Shown one piece after another: positions 25,476-33,905 of a stretch of DNA of 64,000 nt (positions are counted from its first letter, which is position 1; every line of letters begins with the position of its first letter). The notes under the pieces are model-generated. The model did no database searches and was not told the origin of the DNA. It saw only the letters and a list, made by a program, of their open reading frames with translations. The translations under genes and the position numbers were made by a program. This stretch comes from WLND01 sp040398845 (GTDB lineage: Bacteria > Actinomycetota > Actinomycetes > S36-B12), in NCBI GenBank assembly GCA_040398845.1, contig JBBATH010000014.1:43481-107480 (forward strand), written 5' to 3'.

Positions 25476-26296
25476 ACCTCGCCAACTCGAGCCCGGGCGG
25501 CGGATCCGCCTGTGCGCCCTCGGAGTGCCTCGCGCACGGCGGTGACGCCGGCGAAGAAGGCCTCGGCCTCGCGGGTGTCCTCGTCGCGTGATCCCAGGTT
25601 GACCTCGATGATGTCAGTGATTCGCCCGGGGCGCGCTGACATGACGACCACCCTGTCGCTGAGGTAGACAGCCTCAGGGATTGAGTGGGTGACGAAGATG
25701 ACGCTCTTGCCGGTCTCCTGTCGAATGCGAAGGAGCTCGTTTTGCATGCGCTCCCTCGTCATCTCATCGAGGGCGCCGAATGGCTCGTCCATGAGCAGGA
25801 GGGGAGGGTCAACTGCAAGGGAGCGAGCGATCGCCACCCGCTGCTGCATGCCGCCGGAGAGTTCCCATGGGCGATGACCCGCGAAGTCGGCAAGTTGCAC
25901 CATCTCGAGCAGTTCCATGGCTCGGGCCGCACGAGCAGACTTGGACCAGCCCTGCAGTTCTAGGGGGAGTTCGACGTTGCGTCGGACGGTCCGCCAGTCG
26001 AAGAGGGCCGCCTGTTGGAATGCCATGCCGTACTGCTGCTGTTGGCGGGCGGCAGCCGCGCTCATGCCGGCGACCTCGGCAGTGCCTTTGGTCGGCTGAG
26101 TGAGGTCGGCAATGACCCTGAGCAACGTGCTCTTGCCGCACCCGGACGGGCCGATGAGCGAGATGAACTCGCCTGCCTCCACGGTGAGGTCAATGTCTTG
26201 GAGGGCGGTGACCTCGCTTGATTGGCCCTCGTTGAAGACCTTCCAGATGCCAGCGGCCCGGACTGCCGTCGTCGAAACAGGAGACGTGACGCTCAT
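25472..26296 (-). CDS. ABC transporter ATP-binding protein (NitT/TauT type)
   Basis: ATPase subunit of 274 residues with Walker A GPSGCGKST, Q-loop MAFQQAALF, signature LSGGMQQRVAIARSL, Walker B LLLMDEPFGALDE and switch His in FVTHSIPEAVYLSDRVVVM. The family energises uptake of nitrate, taurine, pyrimidines and similar solutes. It overlaps the permease genes on both sides by four bases, so stoichiometric translation is likely. Confidence 0.93.
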   Translation of the reverse strand: MSVTSPVSTTAVRAAGIWKVFNEGQSSEVTALQDIDLTVEAGEFISLIGPSGCGKSTLLRVIADLTQPTKGTAEVAGMSAAAARQQQQYGMAFQQAALFDWRTVRRNVELPLELQGWSKSARAARAMELLEMVQLADFAGHRPWELSGGMQQRVAIARSLAVDPPLLLMDEPFGALDEMTRERMQNELLRIRQETGKSVIFVTHSIPEAVYLSDRVVVMSARPGRITDIIEVNLGSRDEDTREAEAFFAGVTAVREALRGRTGGSAARARVGEV

Positions 26297-27213
26297 GCTG
26301 GGCCTTCCTTCGGCAGATTTCTGGTGAGGTAGAGATCAATGACGGTGACAAGGGCTGCGGCCACCAGGCCCAGAATGATGGCACCGAACACAGCGACGTA
26401 GACCTTGGCGGGCTGGCCGGTGATCTCGCGCGAGTACTCGATGATGAGTCGGCCGATGCCGCCGCGCACTCCCGTTGAGATCTCTGCGATGACGGTGCCA
26501 ACCACAGCGGAAGCCGCAGAGACCTTGAGAGCGGGTACGAGATAAGGAATCGAGGAGGGGAAGCGGAGCTTGAAGAGCAGTTGCCGCGGCTTGGCAGCAT
26601 AGGAGCGCATGAGCTCCAGTGAGGTGGGCGTGGGCGCATGGAGACCGCGCAGGGCACCGACGGACAGCGGGAAGAAAGCGAGGTAGGCAGCGATGAACAT
26701 GACCGAGTAGGTGGTGGACCACTCGAAGGGGCCAACGGAGAATCGATTGCCGATGCCGACAATGAGGGGAGCAAGGGCAATCAGGGGAACCGTCTGCGAG
26801 GCGATGACGAACGGCAGCAGCCCCCGCTCCATGAATGCGAAGCGCTGCATCGTGATCGCCAAGAGTATCCCGACACTTACCCCAATAATGAAGCCGCCCA
26901 TCGCGATCATGAGCGAGTAGCCGGCCGCCATCATGACCGCTTGAAGCACCGTTGTGCTTGAGCCACGCATCTCCGGCTGGAAGGCGCCATTAACCATGGT
27001 CCATACGTTCGGCATGGTTGTGTCGCTTGTGTTGAACGGGAAGGGCACCACGCTGCCGACGGCTTTCACGAGTTCCCATATAATCACGGACAGCAGAATC
27101 CCGAGCAGGGCCCAACCAGCAGAGGCGGCCCCGTGCTTGAATCTCCGACCTGCGCGACTCGACCGCGCAGTGCGACCGGGGGAGGCACTCGTCACCGCCG
27201 CAGATTGGCTCAC
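26293..27213 (-). CDS. ABC transporter permease (NitT/TauT type), first subunit
   Basis: Membrane permease, 306 residues from GTG 27213. A positively charged cytoplasmic N-terminus (about 40 residues) precedes about six hydrophobic segments; the coupling loop reads LELMRSYAAKPRQLLFKLRFPSSIPYLV in parts. GTG 27213 is favoured because AGGAG lies ten bases before it; an upstream frame to 27270 lacks such a site. Separated from the LLM oxidoreductase gene by 63 bp. Confidence 0.88.
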   Translation of the reverse strand: MSQSAAVTSASPGRTARSSRAGRRFKHGAASAGWALLGILLSVIIWELVKAVGSVVPFPFNTSDTTMPNVWTMVNGAFQPEMRGSSTTVLQAVMMAAGYSLMIAMGGFIIGVSVGILLAITMQRFAFMERGLLPFVIASQTVPLIALAPLIVGIGNRFSVGPFEWSTTYSVMFIAAYLAFFPLSVGALRGLHAPTPTSLELMRSYAAKPRQLLFKLRFPSSIPYLVPALKVSAASAVVGTVIAEISTGVRGGIGRLIIEYSREITGQPAKVYVAVFGAIILGLVAAALVTVIDLYLTRNLPKEGPA

Positions 27214-27276
27214 TTGAGTTTTGCTCCTATTACCTGATCGAATTGTGAAGGCGCGTTGAGGTGCAAGCAATACCTG

Positions 27277-28308
27277 CTACTCGGTGGCTCGCAGGGAGTT
27301 GGCGATCGCCGGTATGACCTTCTCTCCATACTGCGCCATCGTATGGTCCTTGTCGTCGTGCTGCAGGTAGACGGCAAATTGATTCACGCCGAGTGCCTTG
27401 AGTTCCTCAATTCGGCGGATGTGCTCTTCGGGCGTGCCGATGATGCAGAAGCGATCGATGATTTCGTCGGGCACAAATTCGGTATGCGAGTTACCCGCCC
27501 GACCATGCTCGTTGTAGTCGTAGCCCTTGCGGCCCGCGATGTATTCCGAAAGCGCCTTCGGTACCGCGTCGCCATCGGCGCCGTAACGTTCGACGATGTC
27601 TGCCACATGGTTTCCGACCATTCCACCGAACCAGCGGAGCTGGTCTCGTGCATGGGCGGTTGCTTCCGGTGATCCGTCGGTGATGTAGGCAGGGGCTGCT
27701 ACGCAGATGTAGACGTCGTCGGGGTTGCGCCCGGCTGCCTGCGCTGCATCCTGGACTGCCTTGATCGTCCATGCGGCGATCGATGGGTCGGCGAGTTGGA
27801 GGATGAAGCCGTCGCCGACCTCACCGGTGAGTGCGAGGACCTTAGGGCCGTAGGCGGCGACCATGACCTCGGCGCGACTTGCCATGGCCCAGGGCAGCCG
27901 CAGGCTGTTCCCGTTGTACTCAATCGTTTCGCCATTCACAAGACCCTTGAGGTCAATGACAGCCTGTCGTAGCTCGCCAACGCTGACCGGCTTGCCGTTC
28001 GTGACGCGCACGGCAGAGTCCCCACGGCCGATGCCGATCACCGTGCGATTGCCGTACATCTCATTGAGGGTCGCGAAGACCGATGCAGTGACGGTGATGT
28101 CGCGCGTGGCGGGGTTAGTCACCATCGGCCCCACGATTACCTTGCGAGTTTCGTCGAGGATCTTGCTGTAGATCACGTAGGGCTCCTCCCACAGGATGTG
28201 GGAGTCGAAGGTCCACACATAGGAGAACCCGTATGTTTCGGCTCGCTTTGCAAGGTCGATGACACGCGCTGCCGGTGGGGTGGTCTGGAGAACGATGCCG
28301 ATATCCAT
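27277..28308 (-). CDS. LLM-class flavin/F420-dependent oxidoreductase in pyrimidine operon
   Basis: TIM-barrel oxidoreductase of the luciferase-like monooxygenase family, 343 residues: MDIGIVLQTTPPAARVIDLAKRAE in parts, TFDSHILWEEPYV, GIGRGDSAVRV and FCIIGTPEEHIRRIEEL. From memory it resembles the CPS_4081-type LLM group rather than RutA, the uracil-ring monooxygenase; FMN or F420 cannot be decided from sequence. It lies between mmsA and the transporter in the operon that degrades dihydropyrimidines, where a uracil/thymine-reducing or related redox step would otherwise be missing. The ATG has GAAAGG upstream. The reaction is not known. Confidence 0.82.
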   Translation of the reverse strand: MDIGIVLQTTPPAARVIDLAKRAETYGFSYVWTFDSHILWEEPYVIYSKILDETRKVIVGPMVTNPATRDITVTASVFATLNEMYGNRTVIGIGRGDSAVRVTNGKPVSVGELRQAVIDLKGLVNGETIEYNGNSLRLPWAMASRAEVMVAAYGPKVLALTGEVGDGFILQLADPSIAAWTIKAVQDAAQAAGRNPDDVYICVAAPAYITDGSPEATAHARDQLRWFGGMVGNHVADIVERYGADGDAVPKALSEYIAGRKGYDYNEHGRAGNSHTEFVPDEIIDRFCIIGTPEEHIRRIEELKALGVNQFAVYLQHDDKDHTMAQYGEKVIPAIANSLRATE

Positions 28309-28322
28309 GGGGAGCCTTTCGG

Positions 28323-29810
28323 TTAGCGAGTTCGGGGGAAGCCGAGGTCAACGGAAGATGTGGACGGGTCTGGCCAGCGCGAGGTGACGGTCTTCGTGCG
28401 GGTGTAGAACTCGATCCCGGCCGGGCCGTACATGTTGCTGTCGCCGAAGAGCGAGGCCTTCCAGCCGCCGAAGCTGTAGTAGGCGACGGGGACGGGGATC
28501 GGGACGTTGATACCGACCATGCCGACGTTGATCTCAAACTGGAACTGGCGCGCCGCTCCGCCATCACGGGTGAAGATTGCGGTGCCATTTCCGTACTGAT
28601 GCTTGTTCACGAGCGCGACGGCCTCTTCATAGGTATCGACTCGAGTCACGACGAGCACCGGACCGAAGATCTCTTCGTCATAGACCTTCATCCCCGGCTT
28701 GACGTTGTCGACGAGTGAGACCCCAAGGAAGAACCCCTGCGCGGGTACGTCAGCATCGCGGCCGTCGACCACGACGCTTGCACCCTCGCCGGCTGCGCCG
28801 GCGAGATATGAGGCGACCTTGTCGCGGTGCTCACCGGTGATGAGCGGCCCCATCTCGGAGGCGGGGTCGGTGCCCGCACCGACCTTGATCTTGGGCAGGC
28901 GCGCAGAGATCGCTTGGATCAGCGGATCTGCAACATCGCCAACTGCTACCACGACGGAGATCGCCATACAGCGCTCGCCCGCTGACCCGTAGGCAGCACT
29001 CACGGCTGCGTCGGCGGCCATGTCGATGTCTGCATCGGGAAGCACGACCATGTGATTCTTTGCGCCGCCTAGGGCTTGAACTCGCTTGCCGTTCGCCGTG
29101 CCGGTCGAGTAGATGTACTTGGCGATCGGGGTCGACCCGACGAAGCTGACTGCCGCGATGTCTGGATGCTCGAGGATGCGATCGACGGACACCTTGTCAC
29201 CCTGCACCACATTGAATACGCCCGCGGGAAGACCGGCCTGGGCGAGGAGCTCGGCCATGAAGAGGGTGACGGACGGGTCCTTTTCGCTGGGCTTGAGGAT
29301 GAAGCAGTTGCCGGTGGCGATCGCGTTTGCGAACATCCACATCGGTACCATCGCAGGGAAGTTGAAGGGCGTGATGCCGGCGACGACCCCGAGGGGTTGC
29401 TTGATCGAGTAAACGTCGACGCCGCCAGATACCTGCTCGCTGTAGCCGCCCTTGAGCAGCGACGGGATCCCGCAGGCAAACTCGATGTTCTCTAGGCCAC
29501 GGGCCAGTTCGCCGGCGGCATCGCTCGGCACCTTGCCATGCTCGATCGACACGAGTTCAGCGATCTTCGCCCGGTTTTCGACGATGAGTTGGCGGAAGGC
29601 GAACATGATTTCCGAACGCTTCGACAGCGAGGTGAGGCGCCAGGTCGCAAACGTCTCCTTCGCGTTGGCGACCGCAAGATCGACCTCAGCAATCGAGGCT
29701 AGACCGACCTCGGCTTGAACCTCCCCGGTGGCGGGGTTGTAGACCGGGCTGGTGCGGCCGGAAGCAGACGGAACGAGGGCCCCGTTGATCCAGTGATCGA
29801 TCGTACGCAA
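28323..29810 (-). CDS. mmsA: Methylmalonate/malonate-semialdehyde dehydrogenase (CoA-acylating)
   Basis: CoA-dependent aldehyde dehydrogenase (495 residues) converting malonate semialdehyde to acetyl-CoA or methylmalonate semialdehyde to propionyl-CoA. MmsA/IolA marks: TPFNFPAMVPMWMFANAI in parts, FVGSTPIAKYIYSTG, QALGGAKNHMVVLPDAD and the catalytic Cys in GSAGERCMAIS. It would finish beta-alanine degradation from uracil and beta-aminoisobutyrate from thymine, after transamination by a class III enzyme. TTG 29810 is preferred because GGAG lies six bases before it; GTG 29822 has no good site. The gap to hydA carries the 20-bp repeats. Confidence 0.92.
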   Translation of the reverse strand: MRTIDHWINGALVPSASGRTSPVYNPATGEVQAEVGLASIAEVDLAVANAKETFATWRLTSLSKRSEIMFAFRQLIVENRAKIAELVSIEHGKVPSDAAGELARGLENIEFACGIPSLLKGGYSEQVSGGVDVYSIKQPLGVVAGITPFNFPAMVPMWMFANAIATGNCFILKPSEKDPSVTLFMAELLAQAGLPAGVFNVVQGDKVSVDRILEHPDIAAVSFVGSTPIAKYIYSTGTANGKRVQALGGAKNHMVVLPDADIDMAADAAVSAAYGSAGERCMAISVVVAVGDVADPLIQAISARLPKIKVGAGTDPASEMGPLITGEHRDKVASYLAGAAGEGASVVVDGRDADVPAQGFFLGVSLVDNVKPGMKVYDEEIFGPVLVVTRVDTYEEAVALVNKHQYGNGTAIFTRDGGAARQFQFEINVGMVGINVPIPVPVAYYSFGGWKASLFGDSNMYGPAGIEFYTRTKTVTSRWPDPSTSSVDLGFPRTR

Positions 29811-29862
29811 GGAGTTCTCCACTCTTCATTCGTTGGTTCGTGCTGCGGGTGTGTATTGCTGG

Positions 29863-29910
29863 AGGAGGTGATGCACTTCTATAGGAGGTGTAGCACTGCT
29901 ACAGGAGGTA
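29863..29910 (-). repeat. Three direct repeats, 20-bp period, with anti-Shine-Dalgarno-like cores
   Basis: On the plus strand AGGAGGTG at 29863 and 29883 and AGGAGGTA at 29903, exactly 20 bp apart. In the mRNA of the minus-strand operon these read CACCTCCT (twice) and TACCTCCT, the 16S rRNA anti-Shine-Dalgarno core. The hydA stop codon lies inside the second unit, and GTAGC/GCTAC around it can form a small hairpin. The array covers the end of hydA and the gap to mmsA. Confidence 0.6.
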
Positions 29911-31317
29911 CTGCGAGAGTCCACGCTTGAGGTACTGTCCGTGGCCCTTGGATCCGTGGTACTCGTTGTTCTCAACGACGACGCGGCCGCGGGAGATGAC
30001 GGTGTCGACATGGCCGTCGATGACCACGCCCTCCCAAGCCGAGTGATCCATGTTCATGTGGTGGGTCTTGTGGAACCCGATCTCGGTGCGTCCTGCTGGG
30101 TCATAGATGACGATGTCGGCGTCGAAGCCGGGCTGGATGGCGCCCTTGCGGCCGTAGAGGCCGAACATGCGGGCCGGGGTCGTCGCGCAAAGCTCTACCC
30201 AGCGCTCGAGGGTGATCTGGCCGTCGACAACACCTTGGTAGATCAGGTCCATGCGGTGCTCGACGGTGCCGATCCCGTTGGGGATCTTTGAGAAGTCTCC
30301 GAGTCCGAGCTCCTTTTGCTCCTTGAAGCAGAAGGGGCAGTGGTCGGTGCTCACGACCGACAGGTCATTGGTCCGTAGGTACTTCCAGAGTTCGTCCTGA
30401 TGGTGCTCGGCCTTGCTGCGCAGGGGCGTCGAGCAGACCCACTTCGCCCCCTCGAATCCCGGCTGGGACAGCTGGTCCTCGAGTGAGAGGTACAGATACT
30501 GCGGGCAAGTCTCGCCGAAGACATTCCAGCCCTGGTCTCGCGTCTCTTGCAGGATCTTCACCGCCTGCTTCGCTGACATGTGCACGATGTACAGCGGCGC
30601 GCCTGTCATGCGGGCGAGCATGATCGCACGGTTCGTTGCCTCGGCTTCGGTCTCCCAGGGCCGGGTGAGGGAGTGGTACTTGGGATCGGTCTTGCCCTCA
30701 GCGAGCGCCTGCGCGATGAGCACATCGATGGCAATGCCGTTCTCGGCATGCATCATGATCATCGAGCCGTTGTTCGACGCCGTCTGCATGGCCCGAAGGA
30801 TCTGGCCGTCGTCGCTGTAGAACACTCCCGGGTAAGCCATAAAGAGCTTGAAACTCGTTATTCCCTCGTCGACGAGTTCGTCCATGGCCTTGAGGGAGTC
30901 GTCATCGACGCCGCCGATGACCTGATGGAACCCGTAGTCGATGTGGCATTCGCCGCCGGCGCGCTCGTGCCAGGCTGCGAGTGCATCCTGCACGCGTTCA
31001 CCCTGCTTTTGCACAGCGAAGTCGATGATGGTCGTGGTGCCGCCCCAAGCGGCAGCCCTCGTGCCCGTTTCGAAGGTGTCGGACGCGAAGGTGCCGCCGA
31101 AGGGCAGTTCCATGTGGGTGTGGCAGTCGACGCCGCCGGGGATCACGTATTTGCCGGCGGCATCGATTACTCGGTCTGCGGACGACTCGAGACTGGCACC
31201 AAGTGAGGTGTCGCCTTGGCTGAGGACGGCCGCGATCCGCTCGCCATCGACGAGCACGTCGGCATTGATGATTCCGGTGGGCGACACGACAGTGCCGTTC
31301 TTGATAAGGACGGTCAT
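29899..31317 (-). CDS. hydA: Dihydropyrimidinase (D-hydantoinase)
   Basis: Zinc hydrolase opening 5,6-dihydrouracil/dihydrothymine to N-carbamoyl-beta-amino acids; relatives also take hydantoins. The 472-residue enzyme has the cyclic amidohydrolase pattern: DCHTHMELPFGG (metal His pair), SFKLFMAYPG (Lys expected to be carboxylated), MMHAENG, YIVHMSAKQAV and STDHCPF (metal Asp). ATG 31317 is set by AAGGAG five bases before it; the longer frame to 31395 would overlap the nitrilase gene. It follows the beta-ureidopropionase gene by 49 bp in the same operon. Confidence 0.93.
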   Translation of the reverse strand: MTVLIKNGTVVSPTGIINADVLVDGERIAAVLSQGDTSLGASLESSADRVIDAAGKYVIPGGVDCHTHMELPFGGTFASDTFETGTRAAAWGGTTTIIDFAVQKQGERVQDALAAWHERAGGECHIDYGFHQVIGGVDDDSLKAMDELVDEGITSFKLFMAYPGVFYSDDGQILRAMQTASNNGSMIMMHAENGIAIDVLIAQALAEGKTDPKYHSLTRPWETEAEATNRAIMLARMTGAPLYIVHMSAKQAVKILQETRDQGWNVFGETCPQYLYLSLEDQLSQPGFEGAKWVCSTPLRSKAEHHQDELWKYLRTNDLSVVSTDHCPFCFKEQKELGLGDFSKIPNGIGTVEHRMDLIYQGVVDGQITLERWVELCATTPARMFGLYGRKGAIQPGFDADIVIYDPAGRTEIGFHKTHHMNMDHSAWEGVVIDGHVDTVISRGRVVVENNEYHGSKGHGQYLKRGLSQYLL

Positions 31318-31366
31318 GGCAACTCCTTCGTGCTCGTGTTGGTGAATGAATTCGGGTGGAACTTGA

Positions 31367-32203
31367 TTATGGACGGGTGAGGTCTTGGTACGCATCTGGT
31401 CGACGGTCTCGGTAAAACGCCCAACGGTTGCGCACCTCGGTCAGCAGATCCATGTCGAGGTCACGAACGATGAGTTCGGGGTTGTAGGCATCGCCCTTCT
31501 CGCCGACGTAGCTACCCTCGGGATCGACGAAGTACGACTGGCCGTAGAAGTCATCGTCACCGAGGGGCTCAATGCCGACCCGATTGATGGCGCCGACGTA
31601 GTACTCGTTGGCGACGGCAGCGGCGGGCTGCTCAATGCTCCACAGGTACTGGGAGAGGCCGCGGCTGGTGGCGGACGGGTTGAACACGATCTGGGCACCA
31701 TTGAGCCCGAGGGCACGCCAGCCCTCAGGGAAGTGACGGTCGTAGCAGATGTAGACGCCGACCTTGCCGACAGCTGTGTCGAAGACCGGGTATCCGCCGT
31801 TGCCCGGGCGGAAGTAAAACTTCTCCCAGAATCCACCGACGTGCGGGATGTGCTGCTTGCGGTACTTGCCGAGGTAGGTGCCGTCAGCGTCGACGATGGC
31901 GGCGGTGTTGTAGAGGATGCCCGGCTGCTCCTCCTCGTACATCGGCAGGATCATCACCATGCCAAGCTCCTTGGCGATCGCCTGGAACCGCTCAGTTGTC
32001 GGGCCGGGGATCGACTCGGCGTACTCGTAGTAGGCCTTGTCCTGAACCTGGCAGAAGTAGGGGCCGTAGAAGAGTTCCTGGAAGCAGATCACCTGGGCAC
32101 CCTGCGCAGCGGCCTGCCGCGCGTAGTCCTCGTGAACCTGAATCATCGATTCCTTGTCGCCGGTCCAGTTCGTCTGCACGAGTGCGGCTCGAACTACGGT
32201 CAT
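31367..32203 (-). CDS. Beta-ureidopropionase-like nitrilase-superfamily amidohydrolase
   Basis: First gene of the eight-gene operon. The 278-residue nitrilase-fold protein has the Glu-Lys-Cys triad in FQELFYGPYF, GKYRKQHIP and VYICYDRHFPEGWR. The YICYDRHFPE form is shared by beta-ureidopropionase/N-carbamoyl-amidohydrolases, which release beta-alanine, CO2 and ammonia from N-carbamoyl-beta-alanine. N-carbamoylputrescine amidase is a close alternative, but the dihydropyrimidinase next door supports the pyrimidine role. ATG 32203 has ACAGGAGG before it. Confidence 0.88.
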   Translation of the reverse strand: MTVVRAALVQTNWTGDKESMIQVHEDYARQAAAQGAQVICFQELFYGPYFCQVQDKAYYEYAESIPGPTTERFQAIAKELGMVMILPMYEEEQPGILYNTAAIVDADGTYLGKYRKQHIPHVGGFWEKFYFRPGNGGYPVFDTAVGKVGVYICYDRHFPEGWRALGLNGAQIVFNPSATSRGLSQYLWSIEQPAAAVANEYYVGAINRVGIEPLGDDDFYGQSYFVDPEGSYVGEKGDAYNPELIVRDLDMDLLTEVRNRWAFYRDRRPDAYQDLTRP

Positions 32204-32317
32204 GCGTGTCCTCCTGTCGGGCGCCATTCAGCCGAATGCTGATTGGCGATGAGACTGCCGTGGAGTTCCCCTGGCAGGGACCCTCGTCGTCGCTATTTGT
32301 GTGATTATCCACCTTAG

Positions 32318-32350
32318 ACAGTTTCCAATGTGTTACAACACGGAAACTGT
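32318..32350. promoter_or_regulatory. Nested palindrome between nitrilase operon and MocR regulator, candidate operator
   Basis: Perfect outer arms ACAGTTTCC (32318-32326) and GGAAACTGT (32342-32350) enclose inner arms GTGTT (32330-32334) and AACAC (32337-32341). The element lies 32 bp upstream of the MocR start and 115 bp upstream of the divergent nitrilase start, so it could serve both promoters. It is the clearest dyad in the window and is well placed for autoregulation by the MocR protein. Confidence 0.6.
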
Positions 32351-32381
32351 AAAATTCTTCAAAAAGTTCACCTGGAGGGTC

Positions 32382-33812
32382 ATGACGCTTGCCGCGGCGC
32401 CCGAGACGGCCAGTTCGAATTCTCGGCAGGAAGCGGTCCGGTCTCTCGTTGCGGAGCACATTGCAGACCGGTCTCCCAAGGGAATCGCGGCGGCCGTGCA
32501 CCGACTGGTCAGAGGCGGCCGACTTGTCACGGGTGATCGGTTACCGACCGTCCGTGAGCTCGCAGGGGATATCGGGGTGAGCCCCGCGACCGTGAGCGAG
32601 GCCTGGCAGGCTCTCGGTGCGGTGGGGGCCATTTCGTCGAGGGGTCGTGCCGGCACGTTTGTTCAAGCGACGAGGGAGCCCTCACTCCCGACCCGTTACC
32701 TAGGAATCGGCGCGGCCCCGGGCGCAGACGGCTTGGATCTGTCGACGGGCACGCCAGACCCGGCCCTCCTGCCATCACTGCGCGAAGCATTGGAACGCGT
32801 CACGACGCGTTCGCTCGCATGGACGACAAGCTATCTCGACGATCCGGTCCTGCCTCAGCTCGCTGAGCTCCTCCTCGACACTTGGCCGTTTGAACCGGCC
32901 CGATTAACTGTCGTTGACGGTGCGCTCGATGCGTTATCTCGCATCGTCGAGCAGATCGTCAGGATCGGTGATCGCGTTGTCATGGAGAACCCAGGATTTC
33001 CACCGCTCATTGACCTCCTTGAGCGCGGTGGCGCGGATATCGTCCCGGTCGGCCTTGACGACGAGGGCATCATCCCCAATGAACTCGCTGCGGCCCTCGA
33101 ATTCGCCCCGGTCGCGATCTTTCTCCAGCCCCGCGCTCAGAATCCAACCGGAACGAATATGACAGCGGGTCGCTGCAGCGCGATAGCAGACCTGCTCGCC
33201 GGTCATGCCGAGCGCACTGGCGAAGAGCCGTGGATCATCGAGGATGATCACTCGGGCGACATCGCGACGGGCGAGGATGTGAGCATCGGTTGGTACCTGG
33301 CGGGGCGAACGATCCATATCCGCAGCTACTCCAAGTCACACGGACCCGATCTTCGAATCGCGGCGGTTGGCGGGGCAGCCGATGTCATTGATCCGCTCGT
33401 GGCAAGGCGCATGCTCGGCCCCGGCTGGACGAGCCGATTGCTCCAGGCGGTACTTGTCGAACTCCTCACAGATCCGGCTTCCGTGGCAGCAGTGCTCCGT
33501 GCACGAACGGCATACGCTGTCCGAAGCCTTGCCCTGCGGGCCGGGCTATCGGGGCTTGGGATCACGAGCACGATGGGCGACGGCATCAATGCGTGGGTTG
33601 AGGTGGCTGATGAGCGATCGGCGCTTATCACGCTGGCTGCTAGGGGGGTGCGCGTTGCCCCGGGCACACCGTTCGAGATTGCCCCTACCCGGAGCCACCA
33701 CATCCGCGTGACCACCGGTCTACTGGACGAGCACGATTCAACGCAAATTCAGGAGGTGCTCGGTGCGCTCACTGCGGCAGCCACCTCCGGTCCCACCCTT
33801 CGCGGCGTGTGA
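32382..33812 (+). CDS. MocR-subfamily GntR/aminotransferase-like transcriptional regulator
   Basis: Fusion of a GntR winged helix (about 15-95: GIAAAVHRLVRGGRLVTGDRLPTVRELAGDIGVSPATVSEAW in parts) to a class I aminotransferase-fold domain that binds PLP, with Lys in RSYSKSHGPDLRIA, Asp-Asp in WIIEDDHSGDI and QPRAQNPTG. Members (GabR, PdxR, TauR) sense PLP adducts of amines and control nearby operons. It faces the pyrimidine operon across a palindrome and precedes the pot genes, so either may be the target; a beta-alanine-type effector is a guess. ATG 32382 has TGGAGGG just upstream; the frame is open from 32301. 476 residues. Confidence 0.9.
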   Translation: MTLAAAPETASSNSRQEAVRSLVAEHIADRSPKGIAAAVHRLVRGGRLVTGDRLPTVRELAGDIGVSPATVSEAWQALGAVGAISSRGRAGTFVQATREPSLPTRYLGIGAAPGADGLDLSTGTPDPALLPSLREALERVTTRSLAWTTSYLDDPVLPQLAELLLDTWPFEPARLTVVDGALDALSRIVEQIVRIGDRVVMENPGFPPLIDLLERGGADIVPVGLDDEGIIPNELAAALEFAPVAIFLQPRAQNPTGTNMTAGRCSAIADLLAGHAERTGEEPWIIEDDHSGDIATGEDVSIGWYLAGRTIHIRSYSKSHGPDLRIAAVGGAADVIDPLVARRMLGPGWTSRLLQAVLVELLTDPASVAAVLRARTAYAVRSLALRAGLSGLGITSTMGDGINAWVEVADERSALITLAARGVRVAPGTPFEIAPTRSHHIRVTTGLLDEHDSTQIQEVLGALTAAATSGPTLRGV

Positions 33813-33850
33813 TTCGAGAGTCCTGCGGTCTTGGGCACCTAAATCACAGT

Positions 33851-33860
33851 ACGTTAACGT
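33851..33860 (+). promoter_or_regulatory. Palindrome ACGTTAACGT upstream of the polyamine-transporter operon
   Basis: Perfect 10-bp palindrome 46 bp before the likely start of the binding-protein gene, in a 93-bp gap otherwise without features. Possible operator or promoter element; too short to be certain. Confidence 0.25.
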
Positions 33861-33905
33861 CGATATCTAATCGATCGCGGCGACAGCTACTTGAAGGGGA
33901 CTCAA

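Noticed and set aside
27277..28308. LLM protein as RutA (uracil monooxygenase)
   Set aside because: The neighbours are dihydropyrimidinase and beta-ureidopropionase of the reductive route, no RutB-F genes are present, and the motifs look like a different LLM subgroup.
29715..29930. Small plus-strand open frame with SD-like sequences near 29863
   Set aside because: It overlaps mmsA and hydA antisense, its SD-like sequences are the 20-bp repeats, and spacing to any ATG is wrong.
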